Assembly: GCA_013314795.1 (NCBI GenBank)
Contig: JABUEZ010000043.1
Coordinates: forward strand, 1-11,144
Direction: 5' to 3'
DNA: 11,144 bases
From: Candidatus Profundicultor aquiphilus
GTDB lineage: Bacteria; Atribacterota; Atribacteria; Atribacterales; Caldatribacteriaceae
Shown: positions 1-6,724 of the stretch, piece by piece
Position numbering within the stretch: the stretch's first letter is position 1
Layout: each line of letters begins with the position of its first letter
Made by a program: the position numbers and the translations under genes
The notes under the pieces: generated by a model
What the model was told of the DNA's origin: nothing
Seen by the model: the letters and a program-made list of their open reading frames with translations, nothing else
The model's database searches: none

Positions 1-29
1 GTTGCTCTATCCAATTGAGCCACGGGCGC
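1..29 (-). tRNA. tRNA gene, 5' half only (runs off the left edge)
   Basis: Read on the minus strand from 29, the sequence starts with a 7-base acceptor strand GCGCCCG. It continues with TG, a D-stem GCTC, a D-loop AATTGGATA containing the invariant GG, the closing D-stem GAGC, and the first bases of the anticodon arm. This is the standard 5' half of a class I tRNA. The anticodon lies outside the window, so the identity cannot be read. The GCGCCCG acceptor strand and AATTGGATA loop resemble bacterial tRNA-Arg genes, but that is only a resemblance. A strong promoter sits 18-46 bases upstream. Confidence 0.9.
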
Positions 30-46
30 ACCGGAGAAGCAAATAT

Positions 47-75
47 ATTGTATAATCTCACCTGTCAGGTGTCAA
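47..75 (-). promoter_or_regulatory. Near-consensus sigma70 promoter for the tRNA gene
   Basis: On the minus strand a perfect -35 box TTGACA (70-75) is followed after exactly 17 bases by a -10 box TACAAT (47-52). Transcription would start near 40, giving a leader of about 11 bases before the tRNA. The promoter begins only 13 bases beyond the chemoreceptor stop codon, and I see no terminator between them, so readthrough from the chemoreceptor into the tRNA is possible. Confidence 0.82.
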
Positions 76-88
76 TAAAAATCTGGCT

Positions 89-2191
89 TTATCCTGCGCT
101 TTCCAGATGAAAGTGTTTCACTAAGTTGTCGAGCTCTTGCGAAAGATGGGTTAACTCTTCCACTGCGGAGCGGATTTCCTGCAACGAAGCGCTCTGTTCT
201 TCGGTAGAGGCAGAAACCTCTTCGCTGGAGGAAGCATTTTGTTCGGCAACCGAAGCCACGGAAGAGAGACTTTCGAAAATAGCACGGATATTTTGGGAAA
301 TTTCCTCGATGAGTCGGGCATTATCCAGGGAAAGGGCCAACACTTCTTCGTGGCTATCTTTTGTTGCTTCCTGAGCCTTTTTGGCAGTTTCAAAAGAGGA
401 AGTGAGCGCAGAAACCTTTTCCACCATGCCCTGCATGGCAGAAAGGATATTTTCAAAACTCTTTACCACTTCGTCTGTTTTGGCCACGCCCTGGGCAACC
501 TTTGTTTCGGTTTGTTCCATCTGTTCTACAGCTTGGCGGGTATCGTTCCGGATTTCCTGAATAAGGGAGGCAATCTGAGAAGCAGCTTGAGCCGAACTTT
601 CGGCGAGTTTCCGTACCTCTTCTGCCACCACGGCAAAACCTCGTCCGGCTTCACCGGCTCGGGCTGCTTCAATGGCGGCGTTGAGGGCCAGGAGGTTAGT
701 CTGTTCGGCGATCCCGGTAATGATATCCACAATTTTCCCGATTTCCTGAGAGCGATTTTCGAGAGATGTAATGCTCTGTGAAACTCCTCGAGCAACCTGA
801 GCTAAGGTAGAAACGCTATCTCGGAGGACAACAAGAAGTGCCCTTCCGGCTTGAGCTTCGCTTTCGGTACTTTTTCCTGCTTCAGCAACAAGACGTACGC
901 CTTTTTCAATATCTTCGAGTGCTCTGGAACTGGCCTGAAGGCGGTTTTCCACTTCTTGCAAAAGAGTAACATTACGTTCTGTGGCTCGACGCAGATTTTC
1001 TGCTCGCTCGCGCACACGCTCGGTCTTTTGGACGATTTCCTGTAGGTTTTCGTTCTGTTTATTCGAACCATCGGCAACCTGGGTAATGGTTTGGGAGACT
1101 TCCTGTGTGGCTTTGGCTACTTCTTCGACTGAAGTAAAAAGTTCGTTACTGGAACTGGCCAGAGAAGAGGCACTCTGGAGGATTTTGCTCACGAGATCTC
1201 GAAGGGTGGTCACCATTTCTCCGAAGGCCTGAGCCAGAACGCCAACTTCATCGCGACTTTGTTTATGTATTTTCTCGACTTCATCGAGGTGCACGCTTAG
1301 GTCACCTTCGCTGACCTTCTTGACTAAAGCAGTAATCTTGCGGATTCCCAAGGCAATCCTCCCTGAAAGGTAGAGTGAAAGGAAGACTACCAAAATCCCC
1401 ACGATGATAATCAGGATAATGATGAGATTACGCATAGCGAAAATGTCGGCGTATAGCTCTTTTTCAGGAACAGTAGCCACAACTGCCCAGTTGGCGACTG
1501 CAACAGGGGCAAAGGCGGCAATCTGGGAATTGCCATCACGGAGGTAACGGGCAATACTTTGCTCTCCAGCAAGGATTCTCGTTGCGATGGCTTTGAATTC
1601 TTCAGAACTACTCTGAACGATGTTTTCCTGCAAAACTTTGGAAGACTCAGGATGAATGACAACCGTACCGGTGTGGTCAACCAGATATCCATAGCCGGTT
1701 TTGCCCACTTTGATGGTTCCCAGGAGTTTGTCCAGGTCTTCAATAGGAATCTGGTTTCCCATGGCTCCGATGACTTTGTCGTTAACCATGTTAGGAGCAA
1801 AAAGATACACCACCCGTTTTCCTGTATCAGGGGAAATGAAGACATGAGAAATGGCAGGCTTTCCGGTTTCCATGAGTTTCTGGAAGACAGGATCCCCACT
1901 CAGGTCAACCTTTCTGTCGGTACCGTCTGACCCGATACCCTTATTGTTTACATAAAAACTCCATTCTGAAAGAGGATCCTTCCCTCCGCTGACGATGTTG
2001 TTGACCTTTGTTTCCAGCCACAGATTTACCCCATAGGCCACGGAACTGGCTGATGAAAGGAGTTGGGTTTCAACAGAACGAACCATGGATTGCTGAAAAG
2101 AAGATAAACCATACACCGTTAACAACACCAGTGGCACCAGTGAAAAGACCAAAAACCACACGAGAAGCTTTCCCCGGAGGCTTTGTTGCAT
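89..2191 (-). CDS. Methyl-accepting chemotaxis protein with a periplasmic Cache sensor
   Basis: A 700-residue inner-membrane chemoreceptor that would signal to CheA/CheW. Seen in order: membrane segment 1 (about residues 9-30), a periplasmic region of about 220 residues with Cache-type features (GKTGYGYLVDHTGTVVIHP near 163-181), membrane segment 2 (about 256-277), a HAMP linker (about 278-345), and a long coiled-coil signalling domain. The conserved hairpin tip is at about 485-530 (EQTNLLALNAAIEAARAGEA). The C-terminus (HFHLESAG) has no obvious CheR/CheB-tethering pentapeptide. An in-frame ATG exists at 2230, but I start at 2191 because GGGGGAG lies 8 bases upstream and the protein then opens directly before membrane segment 1. 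No che genes are adjacent. The ligand is unknown. Very sure of family. Confidence 0.96.
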   Translation of the reverse strand: MQQSLRGKLLVWFLVFSLVPLVLLTVYGLSSFQQSMVRSVETQLLSSASSVAYGVNLWLETKVNNIVSGGKDPLSEWSFYVNNKGIGSDGTDRKVDLSGDPVFQKLMETGKPAISHVFISPDTGKRVVYLFAPNMVNDKVIGAMGNQIPIEDLDKLLGTIKVGKTGYGYLVDHTGTVVIHPESSKVLQENIVQSSSEEFKAIATRILAGEQSIARYLRDGNSQIAAFAPVAVANWAVVATVPEKELYADIFAMRNLIIILIIIVGILVVFLSLYLSGRIALGIRKITALVKKVSEGDLSVHLDEVEKIHKQSRDEVGVLAQAFGEMVTTLRDLVSKILQSASSLASSSNELFTSVEEVAKATQEVSQTITQVADGSNKQNENLQEIVQKTERVRERAENLRRATERNVTLLQEVENRLQASSRALEDIEKGVRLVAEAGKSTESEAQAGRALLVVLRDSVSTLAQVARGVSQSITSLENRSQEIGKIVDIITGIAEQTNLLALNAAIEAARAGEAGRGFAVVAEEVRKLAESSAQAASQIASLIQEIRNDTRQAVEQMEQTETKVAQGVAKTDEVVKSFENILSAMQGMVEKVSALTSSFETAKKAQEATKDSHEEVLALSLDNARLIEEISQNIRAIFESLSSVASVAEQNASSSEEVSASTEEQSASLQEIRSAVEELTHLSQELDNLVKHFHLESAG

Positions 2192-2249
2192 GATTTCACT
2201 CCCCCTTTTTGGTTCAAATCTGGCAGACATTGTGCAAATGCTTTCATAA

Positions 2250-2276
2250 TTTGAACCATTTCAAACATTTTAAACA
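2250..2276 (-). repeat. Three tandem 9-bp repeats in the chemoreceptor promoter leader
   Basis: On the minus strand three 9-mers follow one another without gaps: TGTTTAAAA (2276-2268), TGTTTGAAA (2267-2259) and TGGTTCAAA (2258-2250). They share TGKTTNAAA. The last two also form an inverted repeat on the plus strand (TTTGAA, 4 bases, TTCAAA; 2250-2265). They begin about 8 bases downstream of the -10 box, where a repressor would block initiation. An operator role is inference; AT-rich chance repetition is the alternative. Confidence 0.5.
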
Positions 2277-2281
2277 ATTTC

Positions 2282-2311
2282 ATTGTATAGACGAGGGCGC
2301 GTAAAAGTCAA
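2282..2311 (-). promoter_or_regulatory. Predicted sigma70 promoter of the chemoreceptor gene
   Basis: On the minus strand a -35 box TTGACT (2306-2311) is followed by a TATACAAT stretch (2282-2289). It can be read as TATACA with a 16-base spacer or TACAAT with an 18-base spacer. The predicted start near 2276 gives a leader of about 85 bases to the ATG at 2191. The gene therefore appears to be transcribed independently of the upstream phosphatase gene, whose stop codon lies only 22 bases before the -35 box. Confidence 0.7.
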
Positions 2312-2333
2312 TCCTGGTAAATATGGAAAAAGG

Positions 2334-3101
2334 TTATTTCAGCTCTATCTCAGCCACTGACTGGACAATACGATGGGGACGATAGGGGAAACGGGGAATA
2401 TCTTCCAGTTTAGTCACACCGGTGAGGACCAGAATGGTTTCAAGACCAGATTCTAAGCCTACCTTGACGTCGGTATCCATTCGGTCTCCAATCATTACGG
2501 CGTTTTCGGAGTGTTCCTCGATGTAACGAAGAGCAGCGCGAAGAATCAGAGGATTGGGTTTTCCCACAAAATAGGGTGAATAACCAGAAGCTTTCTCCAG
2601 GAGCGCGGCCACGGCCCCACAGGCAGGCACAATGCCACCTTGACCAGGGCCAGAAGGATCAGGATTGGTAGCAATGAAGGGCACACCGGACATGATGAGC
2701 TGGCAGGCCCGTATGATTTTGTCATAGGGATATGACTCCATTTCACCCAAAATGACAAAGTCCGGTCGATAGTCGGTGAAAGAATACCCCACTTCGTTAA
2801 GGGCCTGATAAAGACCGGTTCCTCCCAGAACGAATGCTGAGCCCTTCGGTTTCTGTAAACTTACAAAATGGGCAGTGGCCATGGCGCTGCTGAAAAAATG
2901 TTTGGCATGTACCTCGATACCCACCCGGCTCATGCGGTGTTGTAAATCAAGCGGTGTGTACCTGGAGTTATTGGTCAAAATGAGGAATTTATATCCATTC
3001 TTCTGAAGGCGTTCAAGGAATTCTTTGGCCCCAGGAATGGCCTGGTCACCGTAGAGGAGAACTCCATCCATGTCGATGAGAAAAGCCTTTTTGCCTTCCA
3101 T
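2334..3101 (-). CDS. NagD-like HAD-superfamily phosphatase (class IIA)
   Basis: A 255-residue cytoplasmic hydrolase of the NagD / p-nitrophenylphosphatase / AraL type, which removes phosphate from small sugar or nucleotide phosphates using Mg2+ and an aspartyl-phosphate intermediate. Visible motifs: motif I DMDGV with nucleophile Asp10 and general acid/base Asp12, motif II LTNNS (42-46), the class IIA cap (about 60-175), motif III Lys181 in GKPNP, and motif IV GDRMDTD (205-211) with metal-binding Asp206 and Asp211. Length is normal for the family. The true substrate cannot be deduced; these enzymes are promiscuous and the neighbours give no pathway. The start at 3101 is fixed by motif I lying at residue 10. 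No ribosome-binding site sits at normal distance, and the -10 box almost touches the ATG (see promoter entry). Confidence 0.93.
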   Translation of the reverse strand: MEGKKAFLIDMDGVLLYGDQAIPGAKEFLERLQKNGYKFLILTNNSRYTPLDLQHRMSRVGIEVHAKHFFSSAMATAHFVSLQKPKGSAFVLGGTGLYQALNEVGYSFTDYRPDFVILGEMESYPYDKIIRACQLIMSGVPFIATNPDPSGPGQGGIVPACGAVAALLEKASGYSPYFVGKPNPLILRAALRYIEEHSENAVMIGDRMDTDVKVGLESGLETILVLTGVTKLEDIPRFPYRPHRIVQSVAEIELK

Positions 3102-3107
3102 GGCTTA

Positions 3108-3136
3108 ATTATAACCGCCTCATATTTTCTTGCCAA
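3108..3136 (-). promoter_or_regulatory. Sigma70 promoter giving a probable leaderless mRNA for the HAD phosphatase
   Basis: On the minus strand TTGGCA (3131-3136), a 17-base spacer and a perfect TATAAT (3108-3113) form a strong promoter. Only six bases (TAAGCC) separate the -10 box from the ATG at 3101, so transcription should start at or within a base or two of the start codon. The nearest purine-rich stretch (GAGGCGG) lies about 13 bases before the ATG, inside the promoter spacer, and would not be in the transcript. Confidence 0.72.
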
Positions 3137-3243
3137 GCCCACACATAGGACACTCAGTCCAAAAATGGGAACCGAAGGCTTAAAGAACGAGATTATGTTC
3201 CTAAACGTATAAAAGATAAGAAAAATCAAAGGGGGTTGCGTCT

Positions 3244-3564
3244 TTGTTGACACAACAGTTTCTCAAGCTTGCGCTTGCTGTGATCTTAATTGTTTGTCTT
3301 GTCACTTTTTCCGGATGTACGCCTTTAGAGACAGGTCAACCGTTTCTCGATGTAACCGGAACGGTGCATTTTGTTGAACTCGAAGGGGGGTTCTTTGGCA
3401 TCGTTGCCGATGATGGGACCCAATATGAACCCATGAATTTGCCCGAAGAGTACCATCAGAATGGACTCCGGGTACACCTACTGGCGAGGACTCGCGATGA
3501 TTACGCCAGTATTTTTATGTGGGGAACAATCATCGAAATTGTGGGTATCGAAGTCCTTGACTAA
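3244..3564 (+). CDS. Small predicted lipoprotein of unknown function
   Basis: A 106-residue protein with a lipoprotein signal peptide: short polar start, hydrophobic stretch (about residues 7-22) and a lipobox-like FSGC with Cys25 as predicted lipidated residue. Phe at the -3 position is less usual than Leu. The mature part (about 82 residues) alternates short beta-type stretches and ends with ...MWGTIIEIVGIEVLD. The pattern looks like a small beta-barrel (OB-like) domain, and I recall similar uncharacterised lipoproteins in anaerobic bacteria, but no function. The start is TTG at 3244: AAGGGGG ends 8 bases upstream and no in-frame ATG precedes the signal peptide. The adjacent TTG at 3247 is an alternative. 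The gene is divergent from the HAD phosphatase and converges on the hydrolase, with stop codons overlapping by four bases. Confidence 0.85.
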   Translation: MLTQQFLKLALAVILIVCLVTFSGCTPLETGQPFLDVTGTVHFVELEGGFFGIVADDGTQYEPMNLPEEYHQNGLRVHLLARTRDDYASIFMWGTIIEIVGIEVLD

Positions 3565-4574
3565 TTTTTCAGAAACTGGGCCAGCACCGGCGGAAAATCC
3601 TGTTCGAAATCAGAATTCAGCGCCAGCAACACGCCGCCATGGCCTTTTCCTGGAATGAGCCGGAAAATAACTTCGTTTCCCTTTTGGCGAAGAACCTGGT
3701 AGAGGTGCTCTGTCTGGGAAGGAGGAGTCAATTCATCCTTTTCACCCACCATGAGGAGAAACCGGAAGGGGGTCTTTTCCACCCGGTACACTGGTGAAAA
3801 GGAACGAAGATTCTTCCGGCCTTCGAAAAGGCTAACAAAGAGAAGCTCAACCACCTCCTCCCAGCGGATGTTTAGGTTACCTTCATACGCTAAAAGGTCA
3901 TATGGACCACTGAGAAGAACCACTTTTTTAACGGCCCGATAAAGGAAAGAGGGCAATAACCCTTTCCCGACGGTCAGAAGCGCCACAAGATGTGCCCCCG
4001 CAGAGTGTCCACTGAGAGTAAGCTGTTTTGGGTTACCCCCGTATTCTTCAATATGTTCGTACACCCAGGTGAGTGCAGCAACGAGATCTTTTGTCATCCC
4101 TGAGATTGAGACTTCAGGGTAGACTCGGTAGTCGATACTCACCCAGATGTATCGATTACGAACAATTTCCTTACCGAACTGAGCATAGAGAATCTCATCT
4201 TTACTCCCTCCAATCCAGGTGCCCCCATGGACAAAGACAAAAACGGGAAGCTTTTCTCCCTTGCGGATGGAGAGGGGAACTATGATATCCAGAACCTGAC
4301 TCTTCTTCTGGCCGTATCGGACATTTTTATAAAGGATTCCCTGAGCGTACCGAGCCAGTGTTTCAGGAGGCATAAAAACCTTTTTCCCCTCCTTTTTTGG
4401 GCGGGGGAGGCCGAAATAGTCGCAGAGTTGGGCTTTAATATGTTCATTCTCCTGATAAGAAAACGCGAATCGTTCTTGAAGCTGAGCAGTAAATCGTTCT
4501 TCTGCGTTCTCCACGGAAATGTAACTGAAAAGGAGAAAGAACAAAATTAAAACCACACTGCTCCGTAGAAGCAT
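3561..4574 (-). CDS. Secreted or membrane-anchored alpha/beta-hydrolase (esterase, HSL / BD-FAE type)
   Basis: A 337-residue serine hydrolase, likely a carboxylesterase acting on a small ester or acyl-peptide. Oxyanion-hole motif HGGTW is at 116-120, nucleophile elbow GHSAG at 189-193 (Ser191), acid Asp280 in GEKDELTP and His312 in GKGHGG, so the catalytic triad is complete. The N-terminus has a hydrophobic segment (about residues 5-20) that looks like an uncleaved membrane anchor or signal peptide, placing the enzyme outside the cytoplasm. Residues 25-90 form an extra helical region before the core. ATG at 4574 is supported by AAAGGAGGA about 10 bases upstream. A possible -10 TATAGT lies at about 4600-4605, but I see no good -35 box. 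The gene diverges from the methyltransferase-ligase fusion. The stop is TAG. Substrate unknown. Confidence 0.92.
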   Translation of the reverse strand: MLLRSSVVLILFFLLFSYISVENAEERFTAQLQERFAFSYQENEHIKAQLCDYFGLPRPKKEGKKVFMPPETLARYAQGILYKNVRYGQKKSQVLDIIVPLSIRKGEKLPVFVFVHGGTWIGGSKDEILYAQFGKEIVRNRYIWVSIDYRVYPEVSISGMTKDLVAALTWVYEHIEEYGGNPKQLTLSGHSAGAHLVALLTVGKGLLPSFLYRAVKKVVLLSGPYDLLAYEGNLNIRWEEVVELLFVSLFEGRKNLRSFSPVYRVEKTPFRFLLMVGEKDELTPPSQTEHLYQVLRQKGNEVIFRLIPGKGHGGVLLALNSDFEQDFPPVLAQFLKN

Positions 4575-4645
4575 TCTCTTTTATCCTCCTTTATTAAGTC
4601 ACTATACCGTATTGGAAAAATTTTTGAAACTGGTGGAGAAGATTA

Positions 4646-4673
4646 TTGTTTTTTCTCTCCTTCGACCTATAAT
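4646..4673 (+). promoter_or_regulatory. Predicted sigma70 promoter of the methyltransferase-ligase gene
   Basis: A perfect TATAAT (4668-4673) is preceded, after 16 bases, by TTGTTT (4646-4651) as -35 box. Transcription would begin near 4680, giving a leader of about 38 bases that carries GGGAGGA (4701-4707), 10 bases before the ATG at 4718. The -35 box matches poorly in its second half, so strength is uncertain. Confidence 0.6.
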
Positions 4674-4717
4674 CATTCTTAAATGAACAATGACTCTTCA
4701 GGGAGGAAGGGTTCCGT

Positions 4718-6649
4718 ATGAGAGAAGAAACCGAAGAACATCGGTTTTCGGTTTCAGCCAGAAATGGAAGTAAAAAACTGCGTTCTTTGGGTCCGGTTCC
4801 GTCGTTGGAAGAATATGTGCGTCCCGACTGGTGGAGGCATCTTTTCAATTCTCTCTATCTCAAAACCGATGCTGATGTGGTTGATGATCAGAATATCACC
4901 AGAAAAGAGGTCGATTTTTTTGTTACGATACTCGAACTCCGGTCTGAAGACGCGATTCTCGACCTGTGCTGTGGACAGGGACGACATTCTCTGGAACTTG
5001 CTCGGCGTGGTTTTACAAAAGTTTACGGTCTGGACCGATCTCACTATTTAATTCAGAAAGCCCGCCAGCAAGCCAGAAAAGAAGGTTTGAATGTTCAGTT
5101 TAAGGAGGGAGACGCTCGAAAGCTTCCCTACCCTGCAGACAGTTTCGATGTGGTGCTGATCCTGGGAAATAGCTTTGGATATTTTGAAAGCGTTCAGGAT
5201 GACCTCAGGGTGCTGCAGGAAGTTCAGCGGGTCCTCAAACCGGGGGGAAAAATATTTATCGACGTTGCCGACGGAGAATATTTGAAAAGTCATTTTCAGC
5301 CCCGTTCCTGGGAATGGATCGGAAAAAAGCAGTTTGTACTTCGAGAGCGGTCTCTTTCTGCCGATGGCCAGCGCCTGATTTCCAGAGAAATCATTACCCA
5401 TGTTGAAAGTGGGGTCATTGCCGACCAGTTCTATGCCGAACGCCTTTATTCAAGGGAAAATCTCTGCGCATTTCTTGAAGAAAGCGGATTTCAGGATATT
5501 ATTTGCCACGGAAGTCGTTCTTCCGAATCGACCCGTTGTCAGGACCTGGGAATGATGGAACGGAGAATCTTCCTGAGTGCTCGGGTTTGTAAGCCTGTTT
5601 CCATTGAGCGCCCAACAAAGAGCAAAAAAACGCGCCTTAAAATAGCCGTCCTTCTTGGAGATCCCCACCAGCCAGACCCGATTAAACCAAATACAGTTTT
5701 TGACGAAGATGACCTCTATACAGTTCAGAGTTTGAAAAGTGCTCTTAGCGGTCTCTCAGATTATTCTTTTGTTTATCTTGACCGGCACACCACATTTGTT
5801 CATGATCTCATGAAGTTGCGAGGAAAAGTTGACCTTGTGTTTAATCTTTGTGACGAAGGATTTGGCAACGATGCTCGCAAGGAACTTCACATCCCTGCCC
5901 TTCTTGAAATCCTGGGACTTCCCTATACGGGCTCCTCACCCCAATGCCTGGCTTACTGTTATGATAAATCGCTAGTTCGTGGTATAGCCAAGGAAATGGG
6001 TATCCCGGTTCCCAGGGCTTTTCTCATTAAATCTGATGATTTTACCTTCAATCTCCCTTTCAACTTTCCGGTTATCCTTAAACCCAATTTTGGGGATTCC
6101 AGTTTCGGCATCACGCAGAAGAGCGTTGCTACCAATATGGATGATTTTGTAGAAGCCGTTTCTGAAATCCGGGGAAAGTTCGGTTATGATAAGCCAATCT
6201 TAGTAGAGGAATTCCTCACCGGGAAAGACCTGAGTCTGGGAATTATTGGAAATCCTCCTGAGTCATATCAGGTTCTTCCTCTCACCGAAGAGGATTATAG
6301 TGCTCTTGCCCCGGGGTTACCACCCATCTGTGGGTATGAGGCCAAATGGCTTCCGGATTCGCCCTATAGCAAGGTTACCTCTACCCCCTGCACACTGGAT
6401 GAAGAAACAGAAAAGGTCATCGTTGAAAGTTCTCTGAAACTCTTTGAACGGTTAGAATGCCGGGATTATGCTCGTTTTGACTGGCGTCTGGATAAAGATG
6501 GTCATCCCTATCTCCTGGAAGTGAATCCTAACCCTGGTTGGTGCTGGGATGGGCATCTGGCAAAGATGGCCTCCTTTGCAGGATTATCGTATCAGGAAAT
6601 GCTTCACGCTATCCTCAAAGCCAGCCTCCAGAGATTGGGGAAAAAGTAG
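4718..6649 (+). CDS. Fusion of a class I SAM methyltransferase and a D-Ala-D-Ala-ligase-like ATP-grasp enzyme
   Basis: A 643-residue, apparently cytoplasmic, two-domain enzyme. The N-terminal half (about 35-292) is a class I SAM-dependent methyltransferase: motif I LDLCCGQGRHS (81-91), ribose-binding acid Asp106 in VYGLDRS, GDARKLPY (131-138) and a GNSFGYF strand-end (150-156). A basic linker (about 293-306) leads to an ATP-grasp ligase half (307-643) of the Ddl family. There, FNLCDEGFGN (375-384), YTGSSP (403-408), ATP-binding Lys455 in ILKPNFGDSS, VEEFL (496-500), an omega-loop-like GYEAKW (539-544), and metal-binding Asp588, Glu601 and Asn603 in EVNPNPGW are all visible. Such enzymes join a carboxylate to an amine through an acyl-phosphate. 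No mur genes are nearby, so a housekeeping cell-wall role is not suggested; modification of a peptide or amino-acid metabolite is inference. Good ribosome-binding site; stop is TAG. Confidence 0.92.
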   Translation: MREETEEHRFSVSARNGSKKLRSLGPVPSLEEYVRPDWWRHLFNSLYLKTDADVVDDQNITRKEVDFFVTILELRSEDAILDLCCGQGRHSLELARRGFTKVYGLDRSHYLIQKARQQARKEGLNVQFKEGDARKLPYPADSFDVVLILGNSFGYFESVQDDLRVLQEVQRVLKPGGKIFIDVADGEYLKSHFQPRSWEWIGKKQFVLRERSLSADGQRLISREIITHVESGVIADQFYAERLYSRENLCAFLEESGFQDIICHGSRSSESTRCQDLGMMERRIFLSARVCKPVSIERPTKSKKTRLKIAVLLGDPHQPDPIKPNTVFDEDDLYTVQSLKSALSGLSDYSFVYLDRHTTFVHDLMKLRGKVDLVFNLCDEGFGNDARKELHIPALLEILGLPYTGSSPQCLAYCYDKSLVRGIAKEMGIPVPRAFLIKSDDFTFNLPFNFPVILKPNFGDSSFGITQKSVATNMDDFVEAVSEIRGKFGYDKPILVEEFLTGKDLSLGIIGNPPESYQVLPLTEEDYSALAPGLPPICGYEAKWLPDSPYSKVTSTPCTLDEETEKVIVESSLKLFERLECRDYARFDWRLDKDGHPYLLEVNPNPGWCWDGHLAKMASFAGLSYQEMLHAILKASLQRLGKK

Positions 6650-6724
6650 GAAAATTAGGAACCCTTTCTCGAAGGACCAAAAAACGGATCTTCAGGATGG
6701 GTGTGGGTAATTCTTAGTCTATGT

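Noticed and set aside
239..781. 180-codon open frame on the plus strand inside the chemoreceptor gene
   Set aside because: It is antisense to a strongly conserved chemoreceptor signalling domain, has no recognisable protein motif, and exists because the minus-strand codon bias leaves few stops in that frame.
2192..2230. Upstream ATG giving a 13-residue longer chemoreceptor
   Set aside because: The ATG at 2191 has a strong ribosome-binding site at the right distance, which lies inside the supposed extension, and the extension adds charged residues before membrane segment 1.
6660..6678. Hairpin between the convergent fusion and cyclase genes as terminator
   Set aside because: The minus-strand stem has only four Watson-Crick pairs plus three G-U pairs and is not followed directly by a T-run; too weak to call.
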